From the NCBI RefSeq assembly GCF_014174395.1, contig NZ_JABEQD010000014.1, positions 1 to 64,000 of the forward strand: a stretch of DNA of 64,000 nt. Direction: 5' to 3'. The notes beneath the pieces were generated by a model. It saw only the letters and a list, made by a program, of their open reading frames with translations, ran no database searches and was not told the DNA's origin. How positions within the stretch are numbered: position 1 is the stretch's first letter; every line of letters begins with the position of its first letter. Shown here in pieces: positions 1-8,753 of this stretch. Position numbers and translations under genes: made by a program. This DNA is from Gluconacetobacter aggeris (GTDB lineage: Bacteria; Pseudomonadota; Alphaproteobacteria; Acetobacterales; Acetobacteraceae).

Positions 1-3000
1 GGTCACGGTGTCGTGGTTGGCCGTGACCAGTCCGCTGGTCGTGAACCTGCCCTGGTCGAGCGACGGGGTCTGGCCATAGGTGGAGGACTGACCGTCGGCC
101 GTGATGGTCAGCGCGGCCTTTATCACCGTATCGGTGCCCGCATAGGCGATCTGATAGCCTGGGGCTGTCACGCCATGGCCGATCAGCGGGACAGAACTGC
201 CGGCGCTGCTGGTGCTGGTCAGACCGGTGCTGCTCCAGGTCAGCGCCGTCGCGTCAACCTTGCCGGATGCGTCCAGATTGTTCTGGTCGAGAATGGAGGT
301 GAGGGCAAAGGTTACCGCGTTCTGTCCGTAGGTCTGGCTTCCCTGAGCGGTAATAACGACATAAGGCAGCGCTCTGAGGACCGGATAGGGAGAGCCGGAC
401 ACCCAATCGCCTGGGGTGCTGAAGCTGTATGGGCTGCCTGCGACCGTGGGCCCCTCGGATGCCCATTGCGTCGTCGTCAGACCAGTGATGCCGGACGACG
501 ACGATCCGTCGCCCACGCCGAGCGTCAAGCCAGAGGTGGTTGTATCGAAATAGGCGTTGGTGATTGTGCCCGTGCTCTGTCCGGCGAGCCCGCCGACAGA
601 GCCGCCGCCGGTGGCTGTGACGGAGCCTGTCGCATAGGCGTTGTTGATCGTGGCGCCATTCTCTCCGACGAGGCCGCCGACAAGGCTGCTGGAGCCGGTG
701 GCTGTGACGGAGCCTGTCGCATAGGCGTTGTTGATCGTGGCGTCATTCCCTCCGACCAGCCCACCGGCATAGGTGTAATCCCCTGCCGCCGATACCGAAG
801 CCGTCGCATAAGCGTTCCTGATCGTGCCCGCGTTGTCTCCGGCCAATCCGCCACTATCGGAATAACCGTTACCTGGGCTCGATATCGTTCCTGAAACGAA
901 AACATTGCTGATTGTGCCATTGTTATATCCGACCAGCCCGCCAACTGAGGCGTAGCCGGAATACGTGTTCGCGACAGACGCGCCTGCCAGGCCGACATTC
1001 GTCACGGTGCCGGTCGGGCCGATCTGCCCGAACAGACCTACATACTGATCCGTCGCGTCATTGATCGTCAGATTGGCGATGGTGTGGTTCGCCCCATAGA
1101 AAATGCCGGTGAACGGGGTGCTCTCCGCAAGAGGATTGAAATTTCCCAGAGGCGTGGCGTCGATATCGTTGCCCAGTCCGTAATTGCGGGACAGGTTGCT
1201 GTCGATTGCTCGCAGGCCCGAGGCGGACAGGATGACGGTCACGGGCGCACCGGCCGTGGCGCCGAAGACCGTGTTGCTGCCCGACAGAGTCTGCTGGTTG
1301 GCGGTGAATCCGAGGAGATAAGGCGTCGTCTGGTTGTTCAGATTGCCCCAGATGGATGGATCGAATCCGCCGGGCAGAGCGCTGGCCAATTGTGCCGTCG
1401 TCAGGCCCATGAGGGCGGAGGAGCCGTCGCCGCCGACGCCGAGTGTCAAGCCGGAGGGGGTCGTATCGAAATAGGCATTGGTGATCGTGCCGTCGTTTTC
1501 TCCGGCCACGCCGCCGAGGGTGCCCGAGCCCGATACGGTTCCGCTCGCGTAGGCGGTGCTGATCGAGCCGCTGGAGCCGACCCAGGTGGTGTTTTTTCCG
1601 ACTAGGCCGCCGATGGTTCCTGAGCCCGACACGGCTCCGGTTGCGTAGGCGTTGCTGATCATGCCGTCGTTCTGTCCGGTCAGGCCGCCGATGGCTCCTG
1701 AGCCCGACACGGTGCCGGTTGCGTAAATATTGCTGATTATGCTGTCGTTTTGTCCGATCAGTCCGCCAACAATGCCTGTGCCCGAGCCCGTTACGGACCC
1801 GGTTGCGTAGGCGTTGCTGACAAAGTTCTGGTTTTGTCCGATCAGGCCGCCGATGGTTCCCGAGCCCGACACGGCCCCGGTTGCGTAGGCATTGCTGAGT
1901 TGGCCGGTATTGTATCCGACCAGGCCGCCGACATCGTATGCGCCTGTGCCCGTCACGTTTCCGGTTGCGTGGGCGTTATTGAGCGTGCCGTCATTTTCTC
2001 CGACCATGCCGCCGACGGTGCTTGAACCGGAGACGGTTCCGGCTGTGTAGGCATTTGTGATCGTGCCATAATAGGAACTGTGCCCGACCAGGCCGCCGAC
2101 CGTGTTCGCACCTGAGACCGACCCGGTCATGTAGACGTTCCTGACCGTGCCGTTATTCCATCCGATCAGGCTGCCGACAAAGCTCGCGCTCGAGCTGGTA
2201 ATGGTGGCGGCCACCAGCCCGACATTCTGCACCACGCCGAGGCCGTTGCCTGTGCCGTCGCCGACCAACCCGAACAGGCCGGCATACGTGTTCGATCCGC
2301 CGTTGATGGACAGATGGGCAATGGTGTTGCCCAGGCCGTCGAATGTGCCGAGGAAAGGGGTGGCGTAGTTTGACGCGATCGTGGTGAATGTGCCGAAGCT
2401 GCTCAGATCGAGCGGTCTGGCCAGGGCGTAATTGCCTGTGGTGCCGATGCCCTGGAGGTCGGTCGCACTGGCGACCAGCGTGTAGGGCGTGCCGTTGATG
2501 GTCAGCGGGCTGTTGCTGCCGGTGGCGGTGGCGGCGGTGATGGTCGGGCTGGTGAACTGGATGGCGTTGGTGCCGAAATTCACCGTGCCGTCACTGCTGC
2601 TGGTGCCGCCGGCATTGTTGTTGGTCGTCAGGGTCAGCTTGCCCGAGCCGCTGATCGTGATGCCGGCGTTCAGCGTGATGGAATGGTAGGCGGACAGCGT
2701 CAACGCGCCCGCGCCGCTCCAGCTCAGGGGCGCGTTGACATTGATGTCGCCGCTGCCGGACGTGCTCGTGCCCGCGCCGTTGATGTTGGAGGCAGTGCTG
2801 GAGGAGGTCTGTTCCGTGACATCGGTGCCGGCATTGAGCGCGGCGTCGATGGTGCTGGCAGCCGAGGTGTCGATCGTGAGGTCGTCGGGGTCCAGCAGCC
2901 AGCTTCCGCCCACCCCGGCATTCACCGACGCCTTGCCCAGCGCCAGCGTGTGGGCCGAGGTCTCGATCATGCCGCCCTTGCCGCCGCCCTTGCCGGTGGC

Positions 3001-4074
3001 GGCCACCGTCGCCCCATCGGCGATGGTGGTGCGGCGTGCGAGGTTGACGCCACCCGGTGCGTCGGTGCCGACCAGGACCCGCCCGCCCTTTGCGCCGGGG
3101 CGGGCGGCCGAGGCCGACAGCGTGGCCTGGCCGCCGACCGTGACCGTGCCGCCATTGGCGCGGATCGTTCCCCCCGACCCATCTTCGTTGGTCGCCGTCG
3201 CCGTGGTGCCGTCGACAGTCACCGACCCGTTCGGCGCGGTCAGCCATACCTGGCCGTCGACGGTCTTCGTGCCCGTGGCCTGGACCAGGCCCTGCCGGTT
3301 GCCGGCCAGCGCGTAGACATTGCCCCCGGCCGAGGCCAGCGTGGCCGCCGCCGCCCTGATGCGGCCGGTATTCGTCACGTCGCCTTTGGCCTTGGCGTCG
3401 GCAACCACATAGATGCCGTCGGGGCCGTCGGCCTCGCTCAGCACCACCTTGTCGCCCGCCGCCAGCGCCACCGTGCCGCCTGTCGCCTCTATGGTGCCGC
3501 CGTTGGTGACGGATCGACCCACCAGCACCACGTTACCGCCGGTGCTGGTGATGTGCCCCTCGTTCTTCACCGTGCCCGACGACGTACCGGACAGGGTGAC
3601 GGCGTTGCCTTTCATGAAGGCGCTGTCGGGCGTGTCGCGCGTCGAGGCGACGAAGCTGCCGCCGGCGACGACCGTGCCCTTCGGCCCGATGACCACGCCG
3701 TTGGGGTTGATCAGGAACACCGATCCGGTGGCGCCAAGACGCCCCTGGATGGCCGACATCTGGCTGCCGGTCACCCGGTTGAGCGTGGCGCCGCTGCCGT
3801 TGTTGAACTGGACCGTGCCGCCCGCCCCGATGGAGAAGCCCTGCCAGTTGATGACGCCGCGGGCCGAGGACTGGGTGATGGTGGTGGTGGCGCCGGCCGA
3901 TGCGATCGTGCCGGAGCCGGCGACATAGGCGCCGCCTGTCGGCAGGGCCTGGGCGAAGGCCGAAACCGGCGTCAGGATGGAAAAGCCGATGAGCGCAAGC
4001 CGAAGCGAAGTCTGATGACGGCGCGCAAGGGTAAGCGTGGCCGTCGGCCTGGAGATCATGCAAGGGGCGTGCAT
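1..4074 (-). CDS. Filamentous haemagglutinin-type secreted adhesin with GLUG repeats, C-terminus off the left edge
   Basis: Large surface or secreted adhesin of the two-partner secretion type. The frame has no stop from the ATG at 4074 to the left edge, so at least 1358 residues are present. The N-terminus is basic, then hydrophobic, ending VSAFAQA (signal peptide, about 45 residues). A haemagglutination-activity/TPS domain follows (about residues 47-170) with the NPNG motif (INPNGVVIGPKG). Next come beta-helix sequence, two arrays of GLUG repeats (VGGLVG...NAYATG units, about 14 copies) and, at the left edge, the start of an MBG/YDG-like repeat (ALTITADGQSSTYGQ). An in-frame ATG at 4059 is an alternative start; neither has a strong ribosome-binding site. 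The TpsB transporter partner is not in the window. Family call is firm; the ligand is unknown. Confidence 0.88.
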   Translation of the reverse strand, partial: MHAPCMISRPTATLTLARRHQTSLRLALIGFSILTPVSAFAQALPTGGAYVAGSGTIASAGATTTITQSSARGVINWQGFSIGAGGTVQFNNGSGATLNRVTGSQMSAIQGRLGATGSVFLINPNGVVIGPKGTVVAGGSFVASTRDTPDSAFMKGNAVTLSGTSSGTVKNEGHITSTGGNVVLVGRSVTNGGTIEATGGTVALAAGDKVVLSEADGPDGIYVVADAKAKGDVTNTGRIRAAAATLASAGGNVYALAGNRQGLVQATGTKTVDGQVWLTAPNGSVTVDGTTATATNEDGSGGTIRANGGTVTVGGQATLSASAARPGAKGGRVLVGTDAPGGVNLARRTTIADGATVAATGKGGGKGGMIETSAHTLALGKASVNAGVGGSWLLDPDDLTIDTSAASTIDAALNAGTDVTEQTSSSTASNINGAGTSTSGSGDINVNAPLSWSGAGALTLSAYHSITLNAGITISGSGKLTLTTNNNAGGTSSSDGTVNFGTNAIQFTSPTITAATATGSNSPLTINGTPYTLVASATDLQGIGTTGNYALARPLDLSSFGTFTTIASNYATPFLGTFDGLGNTIAHLSINGGSNTYAGLFGLVGDGTGNGLGVVQNVGLVAATITSSSASFVGSLIGWNNGTVRNVYMTGSVSGANTVGGLVGHSSYYGTITNAYTAGTVSGSSTVGGMVGENDGTLNNAHATGNVTGTGAYDVGGLVGYNTGQLSNAYATGAVSGSGTIGGLIGQNQNFVSNAYATGSVTGSGTGIVGGLIGQNDSIISNIYATGTVSGSGAIGGLTGQNDGMISNAYATGAVSGSGTIGGLVGKNTTWVGSSGSISTAYASGTVSGSGTLGGVAGENDGTITNAYFDTTPSGLTLGVGGDGSSALMGLTTAQLASALPGGFDPSIWGNLNNQTTPYLLGFTANQQTLSGSNTVFGATAGAPVTVILSASGLRAIDSNLSRNYGLGNDIDATPLGNFNPLAESTPFTGIFYGANHTIANLTINDATDQYVGLFGQIGPTGTVTNVGLAGASVANTYSGYASVGGLVGYNNGTISNVFVSGTISSPGNGYSDSGGLAGDNAGTIRNAYATASVSAAGDYTYAGGLVGGNDATINNAYATGSVTATGSSSLVGGLVGENGATINNAYATGSVTATGGGSVGGLAGQSTGTITNAYFDTTTSGLTLGVGDGSSSSGITGLTTTQWASEGPTVAGSPYSFSTPGDWVSGSPYPVLRALPYVVITAQGSQTYGQNAVTFALTSILDQNNLDASGKVDATALTWSSTGLTSTSSAGSSVPLIGHGVTAPGYQIAYAGTDTVIKAALTITADGQSSTYGQTPSLDQGRFTTSGLVTANHDTVT
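535..985 (-). repeat. GLUG repeat array 2 (about 5 coding repeats)
   Basis: A second array of the same GLUG unit in the adhesin gene, separated from array 1 by a non-repetitive stretch. Two adjacent units around 600-760 are almost identical in DNA (both contain gtggctgtgacggagcctgt), which suggests a recent duplication. Confidence 0.75.
1460..2190 (-). repeat. GLUG repeat array 1 (about 9 coding repeats)
   Basis: Inside the adhesin gene, about nine consecutive units of 25-33 codons share the pattern (V/I)GGL(V/I)G-(Q/E)ND-G-I-NAYATG-VSGSGT. Neighbouring units are near-identical in DNA, for example the recurring gttgcgtaggcgttgctga. Such arrays can expand or contract by recombination. Confidence 0.8.
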
Positions 4075-4596
4075 CGGGCTGTGGTCCAGTAGAAGAAAGA
4101 TTCTGCGGATTGAAGGATAAATTGCAGTATAATTTATCCATATGAAAATAAATATCGTTCGTTCAAGCCGAGTTCATGCTGTATGAACTTTATGGTTACC
4201 CTGTTGCGACACAAGTATTCTTCGCAATGGTGCGGGGAATGCCCATTGGTGGCTTCTGATGGGGGAATCTGCAATGATGGCTTTCATGAAATTCCTGCCT
4301 CGGAATGGGGGCCGGCATGGAACATCAACCCTGCTGGAGGCGGGATCGGCGCCGAAAACCGACCCCTCTGAAGGTGGGTTCACCGTGAAGAGTGGCAGAA
4401 GGATGCGATATTTCGTCCTTCGATTTCCTGTCGGGTCGGTTCCCGGTGGAAAAGATGAAAATTTTTTCCATTATATTCTAGTTGATTAGCCTTAAAGAGG
4501 TTACGTGCGGATGGAGACCTTGTATATGGCCCGATCAGGCCACATGCGGCAGAATTTTTGCACGTAACATGACCTCCCGATTGGGAATCTTGACGC
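4075..4596. other. Divergent intergenic region, no convincing gene
   Basis: This 522-bp stretch separates the adhesin (leftward) from the PAS/LuxR regulator (rightward) and should hold both promoters. It is more AT-rich than the genes around it. Short frames here lack ribosome-binding sites and recognisable products. An inverted repeat, GGAAAA...TTTTTTCC, lies at about 4448-4469. I see no confident promoter or riboswitch. Confidence 0.5.
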
Positions 4597-5835
4597 TTGT
4601 GGATGGATTTCAGGCAGAGTTCTGTAAGAAATTGTGGATTGCATATGTGCCCATTATCAAATGATCAGACAATACATGAAGAGTCATTTGATGACCTGTT
4701 GAAAAGCGCTTTGGAATTAACGGGAATAGGGGCGTGGTCTTGCGATTTGCGCACTGAAAGGCTCTCGTGGACGCCAGCGGTATTCGATATCTTTGGCTTG
4801 CCGCGTGACAAGAGTGTTGAGCGGGGCGATGCCGTTGCCATGTATGCGGAGCCTAGTCGGCTCATGCTGGAGCAGTTGCGTTCAGCCGCGATTGCGAGCA
4901 GGACGTCATTTGCATTGGAGGCGCGGATCGTTCGTCCGGATGGTACGAACCGGTGGATTCGCTTGAAAGCGGGCACGAAGGTGGAAAATGGCCGTGCGGT
5001 TACGCTGTACGGCATGAAGCAGGATATTACCGCCGAGCGGCAGCATTGGGAGCAGTTGCGTCGCCTGGCCGAGCATGATGCGTTGACGGGCCTTGCTAAC
5101 CGGACGCACTTTCAGGCGCGTTTTCTCGATCGTTCCGATGGTTCCGAAATGTCTGCGCCGCCGGGGGCGTTGGTGCTGCTGGATCTGGACAATCTGGGGG
5201 AAATCAATCGGCGTTGGGGCCTTGCTGCCGGAGATGCCTGTCTGATCGCGTTTGCCAGACGGTTGCTGACCGCTTACGCGGATCGGACGTTCACGGCACG
5301 CCTTGGCGGTGGCAAATTTGCCATGGTTTTGGGCAATGGGGCGAACGAGCCGTTGCTGGAAGTGCGTGCGCGCGATCGGTTCTCTCATCTGGGAGAGCCT
5401 GTCTTCTGGAACGGCGTGCCTGTTCCCCTCAGCGTTTCCCTAGGTATCGTATTCGTGCGGCAGTTCCAGGATCATGAGGCTGAAGCGGTGTATGCGCAGG
5501 CGGATCTGGCGCTGCAGACAGCCAAAAGGAAAGAAGGGCGTTCACCGCGCGTCATGGCGTCGACGTTCAATGGCGGGAAGCACCCCGCCATCGGCCTTGA
5601 ATCGCCGGCGTATCCAGTCCCTGGCCGGACAAAACCAGGCATGCTCCCCCTTTCTCCGCGTGAGACGGAGGCGCTTCGTCACATGTCCCGAGGATGTACC
5701 GTCGATGAGATCGCCCATGAAATGGAGGTCTCGCGACATACGGTGCGTAATTTTATTCGGCGCGTGTACCAGAAACTGGAGGTTGATACCCGAGTGGAGG
5801 CAGTGCAATTGGCATATCGGAATGGGATATTATAA
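4597..5835 (+). CDS. PAS - degenerate GGDEF - LuxR-type HTH regulator
   Basis: Cytoplasmic signalling protein of about 412 residues. A PAS domain (about residues 30-145, ending YGMKQDITAER) is joined by the usual linker (HDALTGLANR) to a GGDEF-like domain (about 160-315) and a C-terminal LuxR/GerE helix-turn-helix (about 350-412; LSPRETEALRHMSRGCTVDEI...SRHTVRNFIRRVYQKL). The signature loop reads LGGGKFAM where an active cyclase has GG(D/E)EF, so diguanylate cyclase activity is unlikely and the domain may be a sensor. An in-frame ATG at 4645 is an alternative start. It lies beside the adhesin and could control it, but this is only inferred from position. Confidence 0.8.
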   Translation: MWMDFRQSSVRNCGLHMCPLSNDQTIHEESFDDLLKSALELTGIGAWSCDLRTERLSWTPAVFDIFGLPRDKSVERGDAVAMYAEPSRLMLEQLRSAAIASRTSFALEARIVRPDGTNRWIRLKAGTKVENGRAVTLYGMKQDITAERQHWEQLRRLAEHDALTGLANRTHFQARFLDRSDGSEMSAPPGALVLLDLDNLGEINRRWGLAAGDACLIAFARRLLTAYADRTFTARLGGGKFAMVLGNGANEPLLEVRARDRFSHLGEPVFWNGVPVPLSVSLGIVFVRQFQDHEAEAVYAQADLALQTAKRKEGRSPRVMASTFNGGKHPAIGLESPAYPVPGRTKPGMLPLSPRETEALRHMSRGCTVDEIAHEMEVSRHTVRNFIRRVYQKLEVDTRVEAVQLAYRNGIL

Positions 5836-5972
5836 ATAGAGTGACCAAACCGCGCAGTTCCAAACAGGCTCTGAGGGGCTGGTTTCGTGCCTTTCGCGGA
5901 TCATTCCCAGGATGATGGTTTCATGGAATCCTGTCCCCTCGACCGGAGCCGAGGCAGCGGGAGCGTGGACGC

Positions 5973-6536
5973 ATGGACGGGATGGGGATGCCGGGATCGA
6001 TCGGAGAGGCCGGCGCGCCGGTTCGCTACAGTATCGAGACGCGGTGGCTGCACTGGTCGTGCGCGTGGCTGGTCCTGGCGCAGTTCGTGCTGGGTGAGCT
6101 GATGCATCGGGTGCCGCTGGCGCTGCATGGGCCGATCGTGTCGGCGCATCTGTCGCTGGGGGTGCTGCTGGCGGCGCTGTTCGTGATGCGGGTGGCCTGG
6201 CGCGTGACCGGGGGGCGGGCGATCCGCTTTCCGGTCGGGGACGGGCTGGCCGGATGGGCGGCCCCGGCGATGCATGGCGTGCTGTATCTGGCGCTGGGGG
6301 CGGAGATCGGGCTGGGCTATCTGGCCCGCTGGTCGGGCGGCAGGCCGGTGACGGCGTTCGGCGCCGTGATCCATTCGCCCTTCGGGCCGATGTCGCAGGC
6401 GACGCATCATCTGTTCGGCAGCGCGCATGGCTGGCTGGCCTGGGCGATCATGATCCTGGCAGCCGGGCATGTGGCGGCGGTGCTGTATCATGTGCGGGTC
6501 GTACGGGACGGCGTGTTGCGCCGGATGTGGGCGTGA
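5973..6536 (+). CDS. Cytochrome b561 family protein
   Basis: Integral inner-membrane b-type cytochrome of 187 residues, predicted to carry electrons between the quinone pool and a partner. After a short N-terminus, RYSIETRWLHWSCAWLV opens the first of four membrane helices. Histidines fit the haem-ligand pattern of the family (RWLHW, a second helix around GPIVSAHLSLGV, MHGVLYLALG, AHGWLAW, and AGHVAAVLYH in the last helix). Length is normal for bacterial b561. The lipoprotein gene downstream begins within a few bases of its stop, so they are probably cotranscribed. Confidence 0.85.
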   Translation: MDGMGMPGSIGEAGAPVRYSIETRWLHWSCAWLVLAQFVLGELMHRVPLALHGPIVSAHLSLGVLLAALFVMRVAWRVTGGRAIRFPVGDGLAGWAAPAMHGVLYLALGAEIGLGYLARWSGGRPVTAFGAVIHSPFGPMSQATHHLFGSAHGWLAWAIMILAAGHVAAVLYHVRVVRDGVLRRMWA

Positions 6537-6541
6537 GGCCG

Positions 6542-6679
6542 ATGCGGATGGCACCACGCATGCTGGTCCTGACGCTGCTGCTGGCCCTGGCGGCATGCGG
6601 GGGGCGGGGGAATATGGGGCATGGGCATCGCGCGGCCGGGCCCTATCTGGATGGCGGGGCCGGTTATGGCGCGCCGTGA
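6542..6679 (+). CDS. Small lipoprotein (45 aa)
   Basis: A 45-residue predicted lipoprotein just downstream of cytochrome b561. The signal peptide (residues 1-18) ends in a lipobox, LALAAC, with the cysteine near residue 19. The mature part is short and rich in Gly and His (GGRGNMGHGHRAAG). No family is recognised. Three possible ATG codons lie close together (6542, 6548, 6560); the first is used here. The clean lipobox and spacing after the b561 stop make it a credible gene. Confidence 0.6.
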   Translation: MRMAPRMLVLTLLLALAACGGRGNMGHGHRAAGPYLDGGAGYGAP

Positions 6680-6824
6680 GGGGTCGGTCTTCTGCCCGAG
6701 GTGAGCCACGGGTGGTGCGTTTGTAGAGTCCTCCGATCCCGTCTGGATATTGCGGATTTTGTGTCGAGCTGTGGGTGGGCTATCGTCGGGCCGCGTGCTG
6801 TCCGGACAGGGTGGGAGCGGGACG

Positions 6825-8291
6825 ATGTATATCGGCATTGACGCGGGGACATCCGGGATCAAGGCGGTACTGGTCGATGAGGCGCAGACTGTGCTGGCCA
6901 CCCGCACGGAGCCCCTGACCAGCCAGTCGCCGCATGCGGGCTGGAGCGAGCAGGACCCCGAGGCGTGGTGGCGGGCCCTGCTGGCCGCCATCGATGCGTT
7001 GCGCGACAGCCATCCGCGCGCGGTTGCCGCCGTGCGGGGCATCGGCCTGTCGGGGCAGCAGCATGGTGCCGTGCTGCTGGATGGAGGCGGGCGGGTGCTG
7101 CGGCCCTGCATCCTGTGGAACGATGTGCGGGCCAGCGCCGAATGTGCGGTGTTCGAGCAGCGTTTTCCCGAAAGCCGGGCGGTGACCGGCAATATTGCCA
7201 TGCCCGGCTTTACCGCGCCGAAGCTGCTGTGGGTGGCGCGGCATGAGCCGGATATCTTTCGTGCCACGCGGCATGTCCTGCTGCCCAAGGCCTGGCTGCG
7301 CTACAGGCTGACCGGCGAGATGATCGAGGAGATGTCGGACGCGTCCGGCACGTTGTGGCTGGATGTCGGCCGCCGGCAATGGTCGGAGGCGGCGCTGGCG
7401 GCGACCGGCCTTTCGCGCGCGGCGATGCCGGCATTGTGCGAGGGGACGGATCGGGCCGGGACGCTGCGTGGGGATCTGGCGGAACGGTGGGGGATGGACG
7501 TGCCGCCGGTGCTGGCCGGCGGGGCGGGCGACAATGCCGCCGGGGCGGTCGGGCTGGGGGCGGTGCGGCCGGGGGATGCCTTTGTCTCGCTGGGTACGTC
7601 GGGGGTGGTGTGGGCGACGACGGACCGGTTCCGGCCGGGGGCAGTCTCGGCGATCCATGCTTTCTGCCATGCCGTGCCGGGGATGTGGCACCAGATGGGG
7701 GTGACGCTGTCGGCGGCGTCCTCGCTGGCGTGGTGGGCCTCGGTTGCCGGGCGGAGCGAGGCCGAATTGCTGGCGGAACTGCCGGAGGTGATCGAACGGC
7801 CGTCGGGGCTGCTGTTTCTGCCGTATCTGTCCGGCGAGCGCACGCCGCATAATGATGCCGCCATCCGGGGGGCGTTTGTCGGGCTGGATCGTGGCACCAC
7901 GCGCGCGCGGATGACGCAGGCGGTGCTGGAAGGGGTCGCGTTTTCGCTGCGCGATGCGCTGGACGGGCTGGCCGGGGCCGGGTCGGTGCTGGCGCAGGCC
8001 GATGTGATCGGTGGCGGCTCGCGCAGTCTTGCGTGGCTGACCATTCTGGCGGCGGTGATGGGCATTCGCCTGCATCGTCTGGCGCATGGCGAGCAGGGCG
8101 GTGCGTTCGGTGCCGCGCGGCTGGCGCGGCTGGCGGTGACCGGGGAGGCGGTGGCCGAATTGTGCCTGCCGCCGGAGCGTGTGGGGACGGTCGACCCGGA
8201 TGCCGGGTTGCAGGCGGCCTATGGCGCGCTGCTGCCGCGTTATCGGGCGCTGTATCCCGCGCTGTCGGATCTGCCGCCGCCGGCTCCGTAG
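6825..8291 (+). CDS. xylB: Xylulokinase (FGGY carbohydrate kinase)
   Basis: Phosphorylates D-xylulose with ATP to xylulose 5-phosphate for the pentose phosphate pathway. 488 residues, the usual size. The N-terminal ATPase motif is MYIGIDAGTSGIKAVLVDE, followed by the substrate-region motif LSGQQHGAVLLD. Its GAGDNAAGAVG carries the catalytic Asp and SLGTSGVVWA is typical of the family. The ATG at 6825 has gggag upstream; the frame stays open further 5' without a credible start. There is no xylose isomerase or transporter beside it. Confidence 0.9.
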   Translation: MYIGIDAGTSGIKAVLVDEAQTVLATRTEPLTSQSPHAGWSEQDPEAWWRALLAAIDALRDSHPRAVAAVRGIGLSGQQHGAVLLDGGGRVLRPCILWNDVRASAECAVFEQRFPESRAVTGNIAMPGFTAPKLLWVARHEPDIFRATRHVLLPKAWLRYRLTGEMIEEMSDASGTLWLDVGRRQWSEAALAATGLSRAAMPALCEGTDRAGTLRGDLAERWGMDVPPVLAGGAGDNAAGAVGLGAVRPGDAFVSLGTSGVVWATTDRFRPGAVSAIHAFCHAVPGMWHQMGVTLSAASSLAWWASVAGRSEAELLAELPEVIERPSGLLFLPYLSGERTPHNDAAIRGAFVGLDRGTTRARMTQAVLEGVAFSLRDALDGLAGAGSVLAQADVIGGGSRSLAWLTILAAVMGIRLHRLAHGEQGGAFGAARLARLAVTGEAVAELCLPPERVGTVDPDAGLQAAYGALLPRYRALYPALSDLPPPAP

Positions 8292-8292
8292 G

Positions 8293-8406
8293 GTGGGCTG
8301 GCAGAACGGCATTCATGTGTCGCCGACCTTCATGATCGACGGGCTGGTTGAGCCGGCGATCTGGAGTGGGGATGCGGTTGCCGATTGGGTGGCACGATTG
8401 GTTTGA
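8293..8406 (+). pseudogene. C-terminal scrap of a DsbA-like thioredoxin-fold protein
   Basis: The 37 codons after the xylulokinase stop read like the C-terminal end of the DSBA-like thioredoxin family (NGIHVSPTFMIDGLVEPAIW...VADWVARLV, then stop). The VSPTF cis-proline segment is characteristic. No start codon or upstream thioredoxin domain exists, because the frame runs into xylulokinase. It is best read as the tail of a gene whose 5' part was replaced when the xylulokinase region arrived. Confidence 0.6.
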
Positions 8407-8418
8407 AGCGAGCGATGT

Positions 8419-8442
8419 CCGGGCGGCCTGTCTGCCGCCCGG
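8419..8442. terminator. Possible bidirectional terminator hairpin
   Basis: Perfect 9-bp stem (CCGGGCGGC / GCCGCCCGG) with a 6-nt loop, between the DsbA-like scrap and the end of the convergent lipoprotein gene. A second stem, GATCGGA-aaaa-TCCGATC, follows at about 8446-8463. Neither has a long U-run, so termination is plausible but not proven. Confidence 0.4.
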
Positions 8443-8461
8443 TCCGATCGGAAAAATCCGA

Positions 8462-8635
8462 TCAGTAGCGGTGGTGATAGTAATCGCCGCGCCAGCCGCC
8501 GCGATCGTCGTACCAGCCGTAATGGCCGTCGTGATGGCCGCGATGCCAGCCGCGATAGGGCGGGCGTTCATAGACGCAGGCTGCCAGCGTCAGCACCGCG
8601 AGCAGCGCGCAGGCGGAACGGATCATTCTTGTCAT
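8462..8635 (-). CDS. Small His/Tyr/Gly-rich lipoprotein (57 aa)
   Basis: Predicted 57-residue lipoprotein. A short basic N-terminus and hydrophobic core (IRSACALLAVLTLAAC) end in a canonical lipobox with the cysteine at residue 20. The mature peptide is almost entirely Gly, His, Tyr, Trp, Arg and Asp (RGWHRGHHDGHYGWYDDRGG). A strong ribosome-binding site (aaggag) sits 8 nt before the ATG. Such composition is common in small cell-envelope proteins of unknown role; metal binding is possible but not shown. Confidence 0.7.
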   Translation of the reverse strand: MTRMIRSACALLAVLTLAACVYERPPYRGWHRGHHDGHYGWYDDRGGWRGDYYHHRY

Positions 8636-8753
8636 GCTCTGATCTCCTTCATCTGATCTCCATCAGTCGCCGGATCGGGGATATCCGCGCCCGATCAGGC
8701 TGACAGGGAATCATGGCCAGTCCGGGGCGGAAACGTCCGATCGGATGGTGGGA

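Noticed and set aside
1460-2190. CRISPR array
   Set aside because: The repeats are in-frame coding GLUG units inside the adhesin gene, without constant repeat/unique spacer structure.
2683-4092. A 469-codon plus-strand frame and several others opposite the adhesin
   Set aside because: The minus-strand frame has a signal peptide, NPNG motif and repeats; the plus-strand frames have none of these.
4183-4489. Short frames in the adhesin-regulator gap
   Set aside because: No ribosome-binding site, no recognisable product, and overlap in several frames.
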